Assembly: GCF_011068285.1 (NCBI RefSeq)
Contig: NZ_CP049616.1
Span: forward strand, 3,802,001-3,866,000
Direction: 5' to 3'
Length of the DNA stretch: 64,000 nt
Source: Flagellimonas oceani
GTDB lineage: Bacteria > Bacteroidota > Bacteroidia > Flavobacteriales > Flavobacteriaceae
A program made the translations under genes and the position numbers. The stretch's first letter is position 1, and each line of letters begins with the position of its first letter. Positions 1-7,677 of the stretch are shown in pieces. The notes below the pieces were generated by a model. The model made no database searches. It was not told the origin of the DNA and saw only the letters and a program-made list of their open reading frames with translations.

Positions 1-1355
1 ATTTAAAGGGCGTCCTTTGGACCAATTCCGACGAAATACCCAATAATGGCAAGGACGATGATGGCAATGGGTATGTGGACGATATACACGGTTATAACTT
101 TTTGGGCAAATCCTATAACGAGCAACTGGAATATGTTAGAATGCTACGTTTAAACATCGGGGATGCATCAGAGAGGGCGGAAGCAAGACTTTTGCTCGAC
201 AAGGAGTATCCCGAGGCCGTTCAGAACAAACAGCAGTACGAACAAATATTTCAGGTGGTGAAAGGTGCCGATGAACTTGTTAAAAACGAGTTGGGCAAAG
301 AGACCTACACCAAAAAGGATTTGCTATCCATAGAACCAAAAACGGCGCAAATGGAGCAAAGTGTTGCCGTATTGACCCAAATGTTCACTTATGGCGATAG
401 TATTACAGAGGTGTTGGAAGAGCTTGAAGAAGGCATCACTTATTTTACCGATCAGGCCAACTACAACCTCAACAAAGACTTTAACGGTAGGGAGCCCGTG
501 GGCGACGACCCTTATGATATTGACGACGTTCCGTACGGTAACGGAAATCCAAAGAACATGGTGGATACCGAAAGTCATGGAACCCACGTTGCCGGAATTA
601 TCGCTGCAAAAAGAAACAATGGCATTGGTATGAACGGAGTGGCCAAAAACGTTGAGATTATGAGCATTAGGGCCGTTCCAAACGGAGATGAATACGACAA
701 GGACATTGCTTTGGGCATTAGATATGCGGTTGACAATGGAGCGTCCATAATCAACTGTAGCTTTGGAAAATCTTTTTCTCCAAAGGCCGAGTGGGTCTAC
801 GATGCCATAAAATATGCCGCCTCCAAGAACGTGTTGATCGTGCATGCCGCGGGTAACGATGGAGACGACCTAGAGATTCCCGAAAACAGAAACTACCCCA
901 ACGACGATATGGACAGCGACAGCGAGTTTGTGGACAACCTGATCACCGTTGGAGCACTTTCCAGTAGTTATGGCTCCAAAATGGTAGCCTCTTTTTCCAA
1001 TTATGGGAAACAACGTGTGGATGTTTTTGCTCCAGGCGATGCCATATATTCCACGATGCCCAATAGCGAATACGAGTTCCAAGGAGGCACATCCATGGCG
1101 GCCCCGGCAGTTGCAGGCGTTGCTGCATTGATTCTTTCTTATTATCCAGACCTTTCCGCATCGCAGGTCAAAAGCATCATCATGCAGTCCGGACTTAGAA
1201 CAAAGACCTCTGTAATTGTTGCCGGTGATGAGACCAAAGCAACCACTTTCGACAAAATTTCCAAGTCCGGTAAGATGGTTAATGCCTATAATGCCTTAAT
1301 TTTAGCAGACAACATCTCAAACGGCAAAATGACCTTAGAAAGCAATTCAAAATAA
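1..1355 (+). CDS. S8 family subtilisin-like serine peptidase, 5' truncated by the window edge
   Basis: The reading frame is open from base 3 and runs upstream of the window, so the N-terminus and catalytic Asp are not visible. The first visible residues (LWTNSDEIPNNGKDDDGNG) are typical of the segment just after the catalytic Asp loop of Bacteroidota S8 proteases. The catalytic His lies in HGTHVAG (His codon at 576), the oxyanion Asn in AAGND (about 847-860), and the nucleophile Ser in GGTSMAAP (about 1083-1105). About 150 residues of mostly helical, charged sequence separate the Asp and His regions, an insertion seen in many flavobacterial members. There is no T9SS C-terminal sorting domain. 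The protein is probably secreted or periplasmic, but the signal peptide is outside the window. The next gene starts 3 nt downstream, so the two are likely co-transcribed. Confidence 0.93.
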   Translation, partial: LKGVLWTNSDEIPNNGKDDDGNGYVDDIHGYNFLGKSYNEQLEYVRMLRLNIGDASERAEARLLLDKEYPEAVQNKQQYEQIFQVVKGADELVKNELGKETYTKKDLLSIEPKTAQMEQSVAVLTQMFTYGDSITEVLEELEEGITYFTDQANYNLNKDFNGREPVGDDPYDIDDVPYGNGNPKNMVDTESHGTHVAGIIAAKRNNGIGMNGVAKNVEIMSIRAVPNGDEYDKDIALGIRYAVDNGASIINCSFGKSFSPKAEWVYDAIKYAASKNVLIVHAAGNDGDDLEIPENRNYPNDDMDSDSEFVDNLITVGALSSSYGSKMVASFSNYGKQRVDVFAPGDAIYSTMPNSEYEFQGGTSMAAPAVAGVAALILSYYPDLSASQVKSIIMQSGLRTKTSVIVAGDETKATTFDKISKSGKMVNAYNALILADNISNGKMTLESNSK

Positions 1356-1358
1356 AAT

Positions 1359-3209
1359 ATGAAGCATTTACGATCCCTCTTTTTTTCGGCCTTTTTTGGC
1401 GCTACCCTTTTTTTAAGTGCGCAATCAAGCGACTGGCAACAGCACGTGGACTATACCATGGATGTACAGATGGATGTAAAGACCTATCAGTACACCGGCA
1501 CACAAAAATTGGTCTATACCAACAATTCCCCGGATGATTTAAATCGTGTTTTTTACCATTTATACTACAATGCATTTCAACCTGGCAGTGAAATGGACAT
1601 TAGGCTCCAAAGTATCAAGGACCCCGATAAACGAATGATGGAAGACGGGAAAAGCAGGATTGCATCCCTATCAGAAAGTGAAATGGGGTATCTCCATGCC
1701 GAATCGCTTACCCAAGATGGCCAACCCGTGACTTTTACCGAGGAAGGAACCATTCTTGTGGTTGATTTGGCCAAGCCTATTCCTTCCGGAGGAAAAACCA
1801 CTTTGGAAATGACGTTCAACGGACAGGTTCCGCTTCAAATCAGACGTTCGGGAAGAAACAGTAGCGAAGGCGTTGCGCTTTCCATGAGCCAATGGTACCC
1901 AAAATTGTCTGAATATGATTTTGAAGGGTGGCATCCCAATCCATACATAGCCCGTGAATTCCATGGCGTTTGGGGCGATTTTGATGTAAAAATCACCTTG
2001 GACAAGGATTACACCGTAGGTGGCTCCGGATATCTTCAGAATCCAAATGAAATCGGACACGGATATGAAACACCCGGCACAAAAGTAAAAACCAAGGGCA
2101 AAACCTTGACTTGGCATTTTAAAGCACCACAAGTACACGACTTTATGTGGGCGGCCGACCCAGACTACATCCACGACATTTATGAAATGGAAGGTGGCCC
2201 AACGCTTCATTTCTTGTACAAGGACAATCCAGAGTTCAATGAAAACTGGAAAAACCTACAGCCGAAAACGGCGGAAGCCATGAAATTTTTCAGCAATAAT
2301 GTTGGTAAATATCCTTATAAACAATATTCCGTTGTACAGGGAGGCGATGGTGGAATGGAATATGCCATGAGCACCTTGATCACCGGCGAACGCGAATTCG
2401 GAAGCCTGGTCGGGGTTATGGTTCACGAAATGGCCCACTCTTGGTTCCAGCACGTGCTTGCGACCAACGAGTCCGAACACGAATGGATGGACGAAGGTTT
2501 TACTTCTTTCATCAGTAGCTTGTGCATGAACCAGATCATGGAACAGAACAAGCAAAACCCTTTTGAAGGTTCCTATCGCGGATACTACGCTTTGGTAAAC
2601 TCCGGTCTGGAAATGCCACAGTCCACCCATGCGGACAGATATCCCACGAACTTTGCCTATGGCATTTCAGCTTATAGCAAAGGTTCTATTTTCCTTTCCC
2701 AATTGGGGTATATAATCGGGCAGGACAAGTTGATGGAAACCATTCAAAAGTACTTTGAAGACTTTAAGTTCAAGCATCCCGTTCCGAACGATATCAAAAG
2801 AACTGCAGAAAAAGTATCCGGCATGGAGCTCAACTGGTATTTGACCGACTGGACCCAGACTACCAACACCATCGATTACGGAATCAAAACTGTTGATGCA
2901 GATGGCGATAACACCAAAGTTGCCTTGGAGCGCATCGGTGAAATGCCAATGCCGTTGGATATCCTGGTCGTTGGAAAGGACGGAACACAGGAAACATACT
3001 ACATCCCATTGCGGATGATGTACGGTGAAAAAGAAAATCCATATCCAAACCTAAACCGCACTGTTCTGGACGATTGGCCATGGGCTTTCCCAACATACGA
3101 ATTTACCTTGGACATGCCCTTGGAGAACGTACAGGCCATTATGATAGACCCATCCCAACTGATGGCGGATGTAGATGGAGAAAACAACGTGTATCAGGCA
3201 GAGGAATAA
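1359..3209 (+). CDS. M1 family zinc metallopeptidase (aminopeptidase-like), secreted
   Basis: This 616-residue protein has a Sec signal peptide of about 21 residues ending at LSAQ. The gluzincin signature is HEMAH (H356, E357, H360) followed by the third zinc ligand E379 in DEGF, at the standard 18-residue spacing. The exopeptidase motif GGMEYAM (E334) lies upstream and corresponds to GxMEN/GGMEY of M1 enzymes. The N-terminal half is the beta-sandwich of M1 peptidases. The likely role is cleavage of N-terminal residues from peptides in the periplasm or outside the cell. It starts 3 nt after the S8 protease stop, suggesting a two-protease operon. A hairpin terminator follows. Exact substrate is unknown. 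Confidence 0.93.
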   Translation: MKHLRSLFFSAFFGATLFLSAQSSDWQQHVDYTMDVQMDVKTYQYTGTQKLVYTNNSPDDLNRVFYHLYYNAFQPGSEMDIRLQSIKDPDKRMMEDGKSRIASLSESEMGYLHAESLTQDGQPVTFTEEGTILVVDLAKPIPSGGKTTLEMTFNGQVPLQIRRSGRNSSEGVALSMSQWYPKLSEYDFEGWHPNPYIAREFHGVWGDFDVKITLDKDYTVGGSGYLQNPNEIGHGYETPGTKVKTKGKTLTWHFKAPQVHDFMWAADPDYIHDIYEMEGGPTLHFLYKDNPEFNENWKNLQPKTAEAMKFFSNNVGKYPYKQYSVVQGGDGGMEYAMSTLITGEREFGSLVGVMVHEMAHSWFQHVLATNESEHEWMDEGFTSFISSLCMNQIMEQNKQNPFEGSYRGYYALVNSGLEMPQSTHADRYPTNFAYGISAYSKGSIFLSQLGYIIGQDKLMETIQKYFEDFKFKHPVPNDIKRTAEKVSGMELNWYLTDWTQTTNTIDYGIKTVDADGDNTKVALERIGEMPMPLDILVVGKDGTQETYYIPLRMMYGEKENPYPNLNRTVLDDWPWAFPTYEFTLDMPLENVQAIMIDPSQLMADVDGENNVYQAEE

Positions 3210-3224
3210 GCGCTGTTCTTTTAA

Positions 3225-3262
3225 CAGCACAACAAGGGTGGCCGTTTGTGCCGCCCTTTTTT
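3225..3262 (+). terminator. Rho-independent terminator after the M1 peptidase gene
   Basis: A stem AGGGTGGC / GCCGCCCT (one G-T pair) encloses a short loop and is followed by a run of six T residues. It lies 16 nt after the stop codon of the M1 peptidase. Confidence 0.75.
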
Positions 3263-3282
3263 ATTAAGGAAGGGCTCATCCT

Positions 3283-3310
3283 TGTCCCCTTGAGGGGACC
3301 TTAGGGGTGT
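3283..3310. repeat. Left inverted repeat of the DUF559 unit
   Basis: The 28-bp sequence starts TGTCCCCTTGAGGGGAC and continues CTTAGGGGTGT. Its reverse complement matches 3743-3770 at 27 of 28 positions. It lies between the M1 terminator and the DUF559 ORF. Confidence 0.85.
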
Positions 3311-3352
3311 TCGTTGACCAATTATTCTTAATATATTTAGCTTTTGTGACCA

Positions 3353-4150
3353 TTGAAAAACAAGATTATTCCATACAATCCAAGGTTAAAAGAGTTCGCT
3401 AGGCAACTGCGTAAAAACAGCACGCTCTCTGAAGTCCTTCTGTGGGAAAAAATAAAACAGCGTGCTTTGGGGGTTCAATTTCATCGACAAGTGCCTCTCC
3501 TTGAGTACATTGTTGACTTTTATTGCCATGAATTACAGCTCGCTATTGAAATTGATGGGATATCTCATGAGTTCAAATATGATAAGGATGCAGAAAGAGA
3601 ACGTCAACTAGAAAAAGTGGGCGTACATTTGATTCGGCTACAAGATAGTGAGGTCAAAAAAAATATGTTCAGTGTTTTGATGACCTTAAAAGAAGTCATA
3701 AATGAAATGCAAAGTAAAAAGCCTGGTTTTGAATTAGAAATTACACCCCTAAAGTCCCCTCAAGGGGACATTTCCTTCCCCAAAAAAGAGAAGCTGACCA
3801 ATAAAAAACTGTTCGAAGCGCTCTTTACAGAAGGCAAGTCATTACATGTATTTCCCATCAAGCTCATCTATTTACCCGTTGATTTTAATGATGGCCCGCA
3901 GGTAAAAGTTGCGGTGGTCGCCCCAAAAAGAAGGTTTAAAACCGCAGTGGCCCGTAACCACATCAAACGACTGATGAGAGAGGCGTACCGGCTCAACAAG
4001 CCCCTCATTTTTAACAACATTGAAGGAAATTTTGCGTTCATATTTTTATACCTTGGCAAGAAGGCTCCAAGTTTTGATGAAGTTGAAACGGCCATGAAAA
4101 AGCTATTAGATGCCTTTATAAATAAAGAATCCCATGAAAAGATTGATTAG
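3353..4150 (+). CDS. rnpA: Fusion of DUF559 (Vsr-like) endonuclease domain and RNase P protein component
   Basis: This 265-residue ORF joins two families. Residues 1-118 are a full DUF559 domain, a PD-(D/E)XK fold related to very-short-patch repair nucleases, with the typical start (KNKIIPYNPRLKEFARQLR), YIVDFYC and AIEIDG. Residues about 141-265 are RnpA, with the family signature RNHIKRLMRE at 201-210. RnpA is the protein subunit of RNase P, which matures tRNA 5' ends. Linker residues 131-139 are encoded by a palindromic repeat. An in-frame stop at 3347 and no earlier Met make TTG at 3353 the likely start. The only later in-frame ATG before RnpA is at 3707. RnpA alone is usually 115-130 residues. 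Whether one fusion protein or an internally started RnpA is made cannot be told from sequence. The end overlaps the next gene by 17 nt. Confidence 0.9.
   Translation: MKNKIIPYNPRLKEFARQLRKNSTLSEVLLWEKIKQRALGVQFHRQVPLLEYIVDFYCHELQLAIEIDGISHEFKYDKDAERERQLEKVGVHLIRLQDSEVKKNMFSVLMTLKEVINEMQSKKPGFELEITPLKSPQGDISFPKKEKLTNKKLFEALFTEGKSLHVFPIKLIYLPVDFNDGPQVKVAVVAPKRRFKTAVARNHIKRLMREAYRLNKPLIFNNIEGNFAFIFLYLGKKAPSFDEVETAMKKLLDAFINKESHEKID
3743..3770. repeat. Right inverted repeat of the DUF559 unit, translated within the fusion ORF
   Basis: The 28-bp sequence starts ACACCCCTAAAGTCCCCT and ends CAAGGGGACA. It is inverted relative to 3283-3310 with one mismatch. Here it is read through in frame as the linker residues TPLKSPQGD between the DUF559 and RnpA domains. 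Confidence 0.85.
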
Positions 4151-5759
4151 AAAGCAGGTTTTGGTTCCCGTTTTGGCGGTTGTGGTCCTGGTCGGGGCCA
4201 GTAGTTTTAAAAGCGACTTTTTTGAAATTGCCAAACAGATAGAAATCTTTACGACCCTCTTCAAGGAGCTCAACATGAATTATGTGGACGAGACCAATCC
4301 CGCCGAATTGATGGATTCCGCCATAAAGAGCATGTTGGAAGAACTGGATCCCTATACCCAGTTTTTGAACGAGCAGGATGTAGAATCTTTCAAAATCAAC
4401 AATGCGGGGGAATACTCCGGCATTGGCGCTCTTGTCCGTTCCTATGAAAACAAATTGGTCGTTGTGGAGCCATATCAAGGGTATGCAGCGGACAAAGCAG
4501 GATTAAAGGCCGGAGACGAAATTATAAAGATTGGGGAAACCTTGGTCGCCGATTTTGACGATAACGCAGGAGAGCTGCTCAAAGGTGCCAACAACTCCAC
4601 TGTTGAGGTCACTTTTTTACGGCAGGGAGAAACCAAAACCACCACCATTACCAGAGGTGGCGTGGAGGTAGATGCCGTTCCTTTTTATGATATGATCGAT
4701 GATAAAACCGGATATATTGTTTTGTCCCGTTTTAACCAAAAAGCTTCCAAACAGACACAAACTGCTTTGCAGGACCTTAAGGGCCGTGGTGCCGAAAGAT
4801 TGATTCTTGACCTTAGGGGAAATCCCGGCGGTCTTTTGTCCGAAGCGATAAACGTAACCAATCTCTTTGTACCAAAAGGCGAACTTATCGTTACCACAAA
4901 ATCCAAGGTGAAAAAATTCAATCAAGAATATAGGACGAGAAACAAAGCTGAGGACTTGGAGATTCCTTTGGTTGTGCTTGTTAATGGAAAAAGCGCATCG
5001 GCCAGCGAGATTGTTTCGGGCGGACTTCAAGATCTGGACAGGGCCGTAATCGTCGGTGCAAGGAGTTTTGGCAAAGGCCTGGTTCAGCGGCCGCTCAAGC
5101 TTACGTACGGCACACAGTTAAAGGTCACCATTTCCAGATATTACACCCCTTCCGGTAGATGCATCCAATCGTTGGATTATTGGAACCGGGACGAACAGGG
5201 AAACGCTGTCAGGAACACCAATTTTAACGAGTTTACCACCAGAAACGGAAGAAAGGTCTGGGACGGGGGCGGTGTAATGCCGGATATCACCATCGAGTCC
5301 TTGAAAACAAACTCCCTGATCGATGCTTTGGAAGCCAACAACATCGTTTTTGATTATGCAACGCAATATTTCTACGACCATAATTTTGATTCCGTCGACA
5401 GCTTTAACTTTTCAAGCTCGGATTACAGCGCTTTCAAGGCCTACGCGGCGGAACAGAACTTCTCTTACCAGACAAAAACCGAAAAGGTTTTGGAGGAGAC
5501 CATTAACGGTGATGATACCTTGCTCGGCTCCGAGGTCCAAGAAAAGTACAAGGACCTTCTTCTTGCCGTAAACAGGGGAAAAATCAATGCGCTGGATACC
5601 TATGAAGACGAAATCAAGAAAAATCTGGAAGACGAGATCATTACCAGATATTTTTACCGGGAAGGTCTTTATAAACATTATTTAAAACATGATGATGCGA
5701 TCTTGACCGCAAAAGAATTATTGGCCGACAACGCCAAATACTCCAAAATTTTAAATTAA
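4134..5759 (+). CDS. S41 family C-terminal processing peptidase (CtpA/Prc-like)
   Basis: This 541-residue protein has an N-terminal signal anchor (residues about 8-25), a helical segment, and a PDZ domain at about 92-175. The S41 catalytic core follows, with the dyad Ser289 in SASASE and Lys314 in FGKG, spaced 25 residues as in E. coli Prc. The motif DLRGNPGG is at 226-233. The C-terminal 120 residues are a charged helical region. Such proteases trim or degrade periplasmic proteins from their C-terminus. The gene overlaps the 3' end of rnpA by 17 nt, so translation is probably coupled, a common arrangement in Flavobacteriia. Confidence 0.94.
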   Translation: MKRLIRKQVLVPVLAVVVLVGASSFKSDFFEIAKQIEIFTTLFKELNMNYVDETNPAELMDSAIKSMLEELDPYTQFLNEQDVESFKINNAGEYSGIGALVRSYENKLVVVEPYQGYAADKAGLKAGDEIIKIGETLVADFDDNAGELLKGANNSTVEVTFLRQGETKTTTITRGGVEVDAVPFYDMIDDKTGYIVLSRFNQKASKQTQTALQDLKGRGAERLILDLRGNPGGLLSEAINVTNLFVPKGELIVTTKSKVKKFNQEYRTRNKAEDLEIPLVVLVNGKSASASEIVSGGLQDLDRAVIVGARSFGKGLVQRPLKLTYGTQLKVTISRYYTPSGRCIQSLDYWNRDEQGNAVRNTNFNEFTTRNGRKVWDGGGVMPDITIESLKTNSLIDALEANNIVFDYATQYFYDHNFDSVDSFNFSSSDYSAFKAYAAEQNFSYQTKTEKVLEETINGDDTLLGSEVQEKYKDLLLAVNRGKINALDTYEDEIKKNLEDEIITRYFYREGLYKHYLKHDDAILTAKELLADNAKYSKILN

Positions 5760-5871
5760 AAAATAGCCCTTTACCAATCCAAACGGGGCATCTATCAATT
5801 CAAACCGTGTAACCGTCAAGTTTAGTGGTGAAATCATCTATTAAGATGGTACTTTAACCTAAAACTTGTTT

Positions 5872-6834
5872 ATGAACTACACCATTCTAACGCTCATCCT
5901 AGTTATTGTTGTCCTTTTGTTTTGGCTCAATAATCTTATGAAAAATTGTTTTTCTCGGTCTTTTTGTATTCTGAGAAACCGCAAGAACAAATCCATCGAA
6001 ACAAAGGAAGCCTCGATCATCTCCGTAAAAACCATTAAAAAAGGGGAAAAGCCACTTTTGGAGCTCTTGCTGTTGTTAGAAAACTTTTCCGGGAGCCATA
6101 TCCATAGAAAAATTAGGGTATGGGACAGCAAGCCCAGCTTAAAACGGTTTGAACAGGATAAGACCATTCCTGTTGGACTGAATATTGCCCGAAAGCCCAA
6201 AGACCCCATTTTCCTGTCTCAAGAAGTTTGTCGGTTTTCGTTCGTGTTTGTGCTCATCTGTATTTTAAAAATCGTCGTCTATGTCGTTGGCAGTTACATT
6301 TTGATGGGTGAGGCCCTGCAGAAAATATTTTCTTCTCCGGAAAAGTATGAGATGGTATTCAAATCATCACAAACATGGCAGATCGGGCTCATTCTCATCG
6401 GGGTAAGCATTCTTTTGTACCTGCTTTTACAAAAAATCGGTGTTTTGGTGAATGGAAAAACCAGTATGCAAAACTGGAACCTATTGTACTACGGCGTTGC
6501 GGCAACAGCCATTATTACGGACCACAGGGACACTGGGGCATTTATAAAAAATGACAAGGCCATCCAATTTTCATACGTATTTAAAAACAGTAGAGGTGAA
6601 AGGGTCGAGGGGCTTGACAAAAAATTCTTGGACGATGCCGATGTTGCCTCACTTTTGGAATCCGATCAGTTGGAAATTATGTACCTCCCCAGTAACCCGA
6701 AGATCTCGCGCATCAAAGAGAATTTGGAGTCCCAAGATTTTATTCTTTTTCTCAACAGACTTTTTATGATAGTGGTCTTTATCTTTTCAGCAGTTTTTGT
6801 ATTCTCTTTTTACAAAACTGTTTTTGGAGGTTGA
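5872..6834 (+). CDS. Membrane protein with DUF3592-like domain, function unknown
   Basis: The ATG at 5872 gives 320 residues and is preferred over a TTG two codons earlier. There are four predicted membrane helices: residues about 3-20, a pair near 120-145 and 165-185, and one at the C-terminus about 295-317. The segment between the third and fourth helices (YYGVAATAIITDHRDTG, SYVFKNSRGE, LEIMYLPSNPKISRI) resembles DUF3592, a small beta-rich domain found between membrane helices. No catalytic residues are recognised. It sits alone between the ctp gene and a convergent lipoprotein gene. Confidence 0.75.
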   Translation: MNYTILTLILVIVVLLFWLNNLMKNCFSRSFCILRNRKNKSIETKEASIISVKTIKKGEKPLLELLLLLENFSGSHIHRKIRVWDSKPSLKRFEQDKTIPVGLNIARKPKDPIFLSQEVCRFSFVFVLICILKIVVYVVGSYILMGEALQKIFSSPEKYEMVFKSSQTWQIGLILIGVSILLYLLLQKIGVLVNGKTSMQNWNLLYYGVAATAIITDHRDTGAFIKNDKAIQFSYVFKNSRGERVEGLDKKFLDDADVASLLESDQLEIMYLPSNPKISRIKENLESQDFILFLNRLFMIVVFIFSAVFVFSFYKTVFGG

Positions 6835-6844
6835 TCTTAGCCCG

Positions 6845-7426
6845 TTAATCCCCCTCCTCAAAATAGATCTTGATCAACGAAAGGGCTTCGTCCTCAAAAA
6901 AGAAATCCATGGCACCATAGTCGTCGGTGTAAACAAATGTGTTGGCCGCCGATGCATTTGGATCATCAATTTGCATGACGGTTAAAAACTCCTGTTTTGG
7001 CATTCCAATTTTTATTCCGTTCAATACCGATAATTTTGGCGTGGTAATGTTGGCATTGTGTTTCCCTTCCTGCAATTGATAGAATTTGATTTCTGTGTCC
7101 TCGTAAGTGACCTTGATCAAAGCATCCCTTTCTCCGGAATACTCATCCTTAAAATAATCGATATCAATCCGAATCTCCTTGCCCAAAAGAGCCTTGATAG
7201 CGTCTATTTCCAAAGCAAAATCATACGGGTCATAAATAGGGACCTCCGATGCTATTACATAACTTTTTTCCGAGGTTTGGACCGCTTTTGGGATATTCGC
7301 GCTCACTTCATGTTGTTCCGTTAAGTCGGTTTTTTCGGGCGATTTACTTTTGATTTCCCCGCTTTTTGGGTTTTTGCATGCCATGCAGAGAATTAATAGG
7401 ATATGGGCACTGATTGTTGCTCTCAT
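6845..7426 (-). CDS. Lipoprotein of unknown function
   Basis: The 193-residue product has a signal peptide ending in the lipobox LCMAC (Cys at residue 17), so it should be lipid-anchored. The N-terminal 50 residues after the Cys are a low-complexity linker rich in Lys, Ser and Glu. The rest is a predicted alpha/beta domain with no motif I recognise. Its stop faces the stop of the preceding gene across 10 nt, so the two converge. The 251 bp upstream (7427-7677) contain the divergent start of the methyltransferase gene. Confidence 0.75.
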   Translation of the reverse strand: MRATISAHILLILCMACKNPKSGEIKSKSPEKTDLTEQHEVSANIPKAVQTSEKSYVIASEVPIYDPYDFALEIDAIKALLGKEIRIDIDYFKDEYSGERDALIKVTYEDTEIKFYQLQEGKHNANITTPKLSVLNGIKIGMPKQEFLTVMQIDDPNASAANTFVYTDDYGAMDFFFEDEALSLIKIYFEEGD

Positions 7427-7666
7427 TGTTAACTTGTTTTGGATTTTTAATCCAAATTAGCGAAACCGTCAAAAAATTGATGCTGCCAATTGACGAATGC
7501 CCCTTTTGAATTTACCAATGGCCCTCTGGAGCCATTTCTGTGATTCCATAATCGGATTCCTGTGAGTTGATTCGATAGAATTTCAGTCTCTGGTCGTGGC
7601 TCTACGTACCAAAAACCCGTGTTCACAAATTTGTGGGACCATACCATTAAAAAAGGGAATTAATTC

Positions 7667-7674
7667 TATTTTTG
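7667..7674 (+). promoter_or_regulatory. Bacteroidota -7 box TATTTTTG before the cytosine methyltransferase gene
   Basis: The octamer matches TAnnTTTG exactly and ends only 3 nt before the ATG at 7678. Transcription from it would start at or next to the start codon, giving a leaderless mRNA. No good -33 TTG is seen at the usual spacing. Confidence 0.35.
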
Positions 7675-7677
7675 GGC

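Larger units (their letters stand above)
3283..3770 (+). mobile_element. DUF559 endonuclease ORF bounded by 28-bp inverted repeats (candidate REP-like mobile unit)
   Basis: Two 28-bp sequences, 3283-3310 and 3743-3770, are inverted copies with a single mismatch. They enclose one ORF segment that codes a complete DUF559 (Vsr-like) nuclease domain. Each repeat contains a 16-bp near-palindrome with 7-bp arms GTCCCCT/AGGGGAC, like a REP element. The right repeat abuts the first recognisable residues of RnpA, so the unit appears inserted at the 5' end of rnpA. No clear target-site duplication is visible. That this is mobile is inference from the repeat structure and from a decayed repeat copy at 9545-9576. 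Confidence 0.6.

Noticed and set aside
7447..7647. A 66-codon minus-strand ORF between the lipoprotein and methyltransferase genes
   Set aside because: No family resemblance, no signal or membrane features, and it occupies a region that must hold two divergent promoters.
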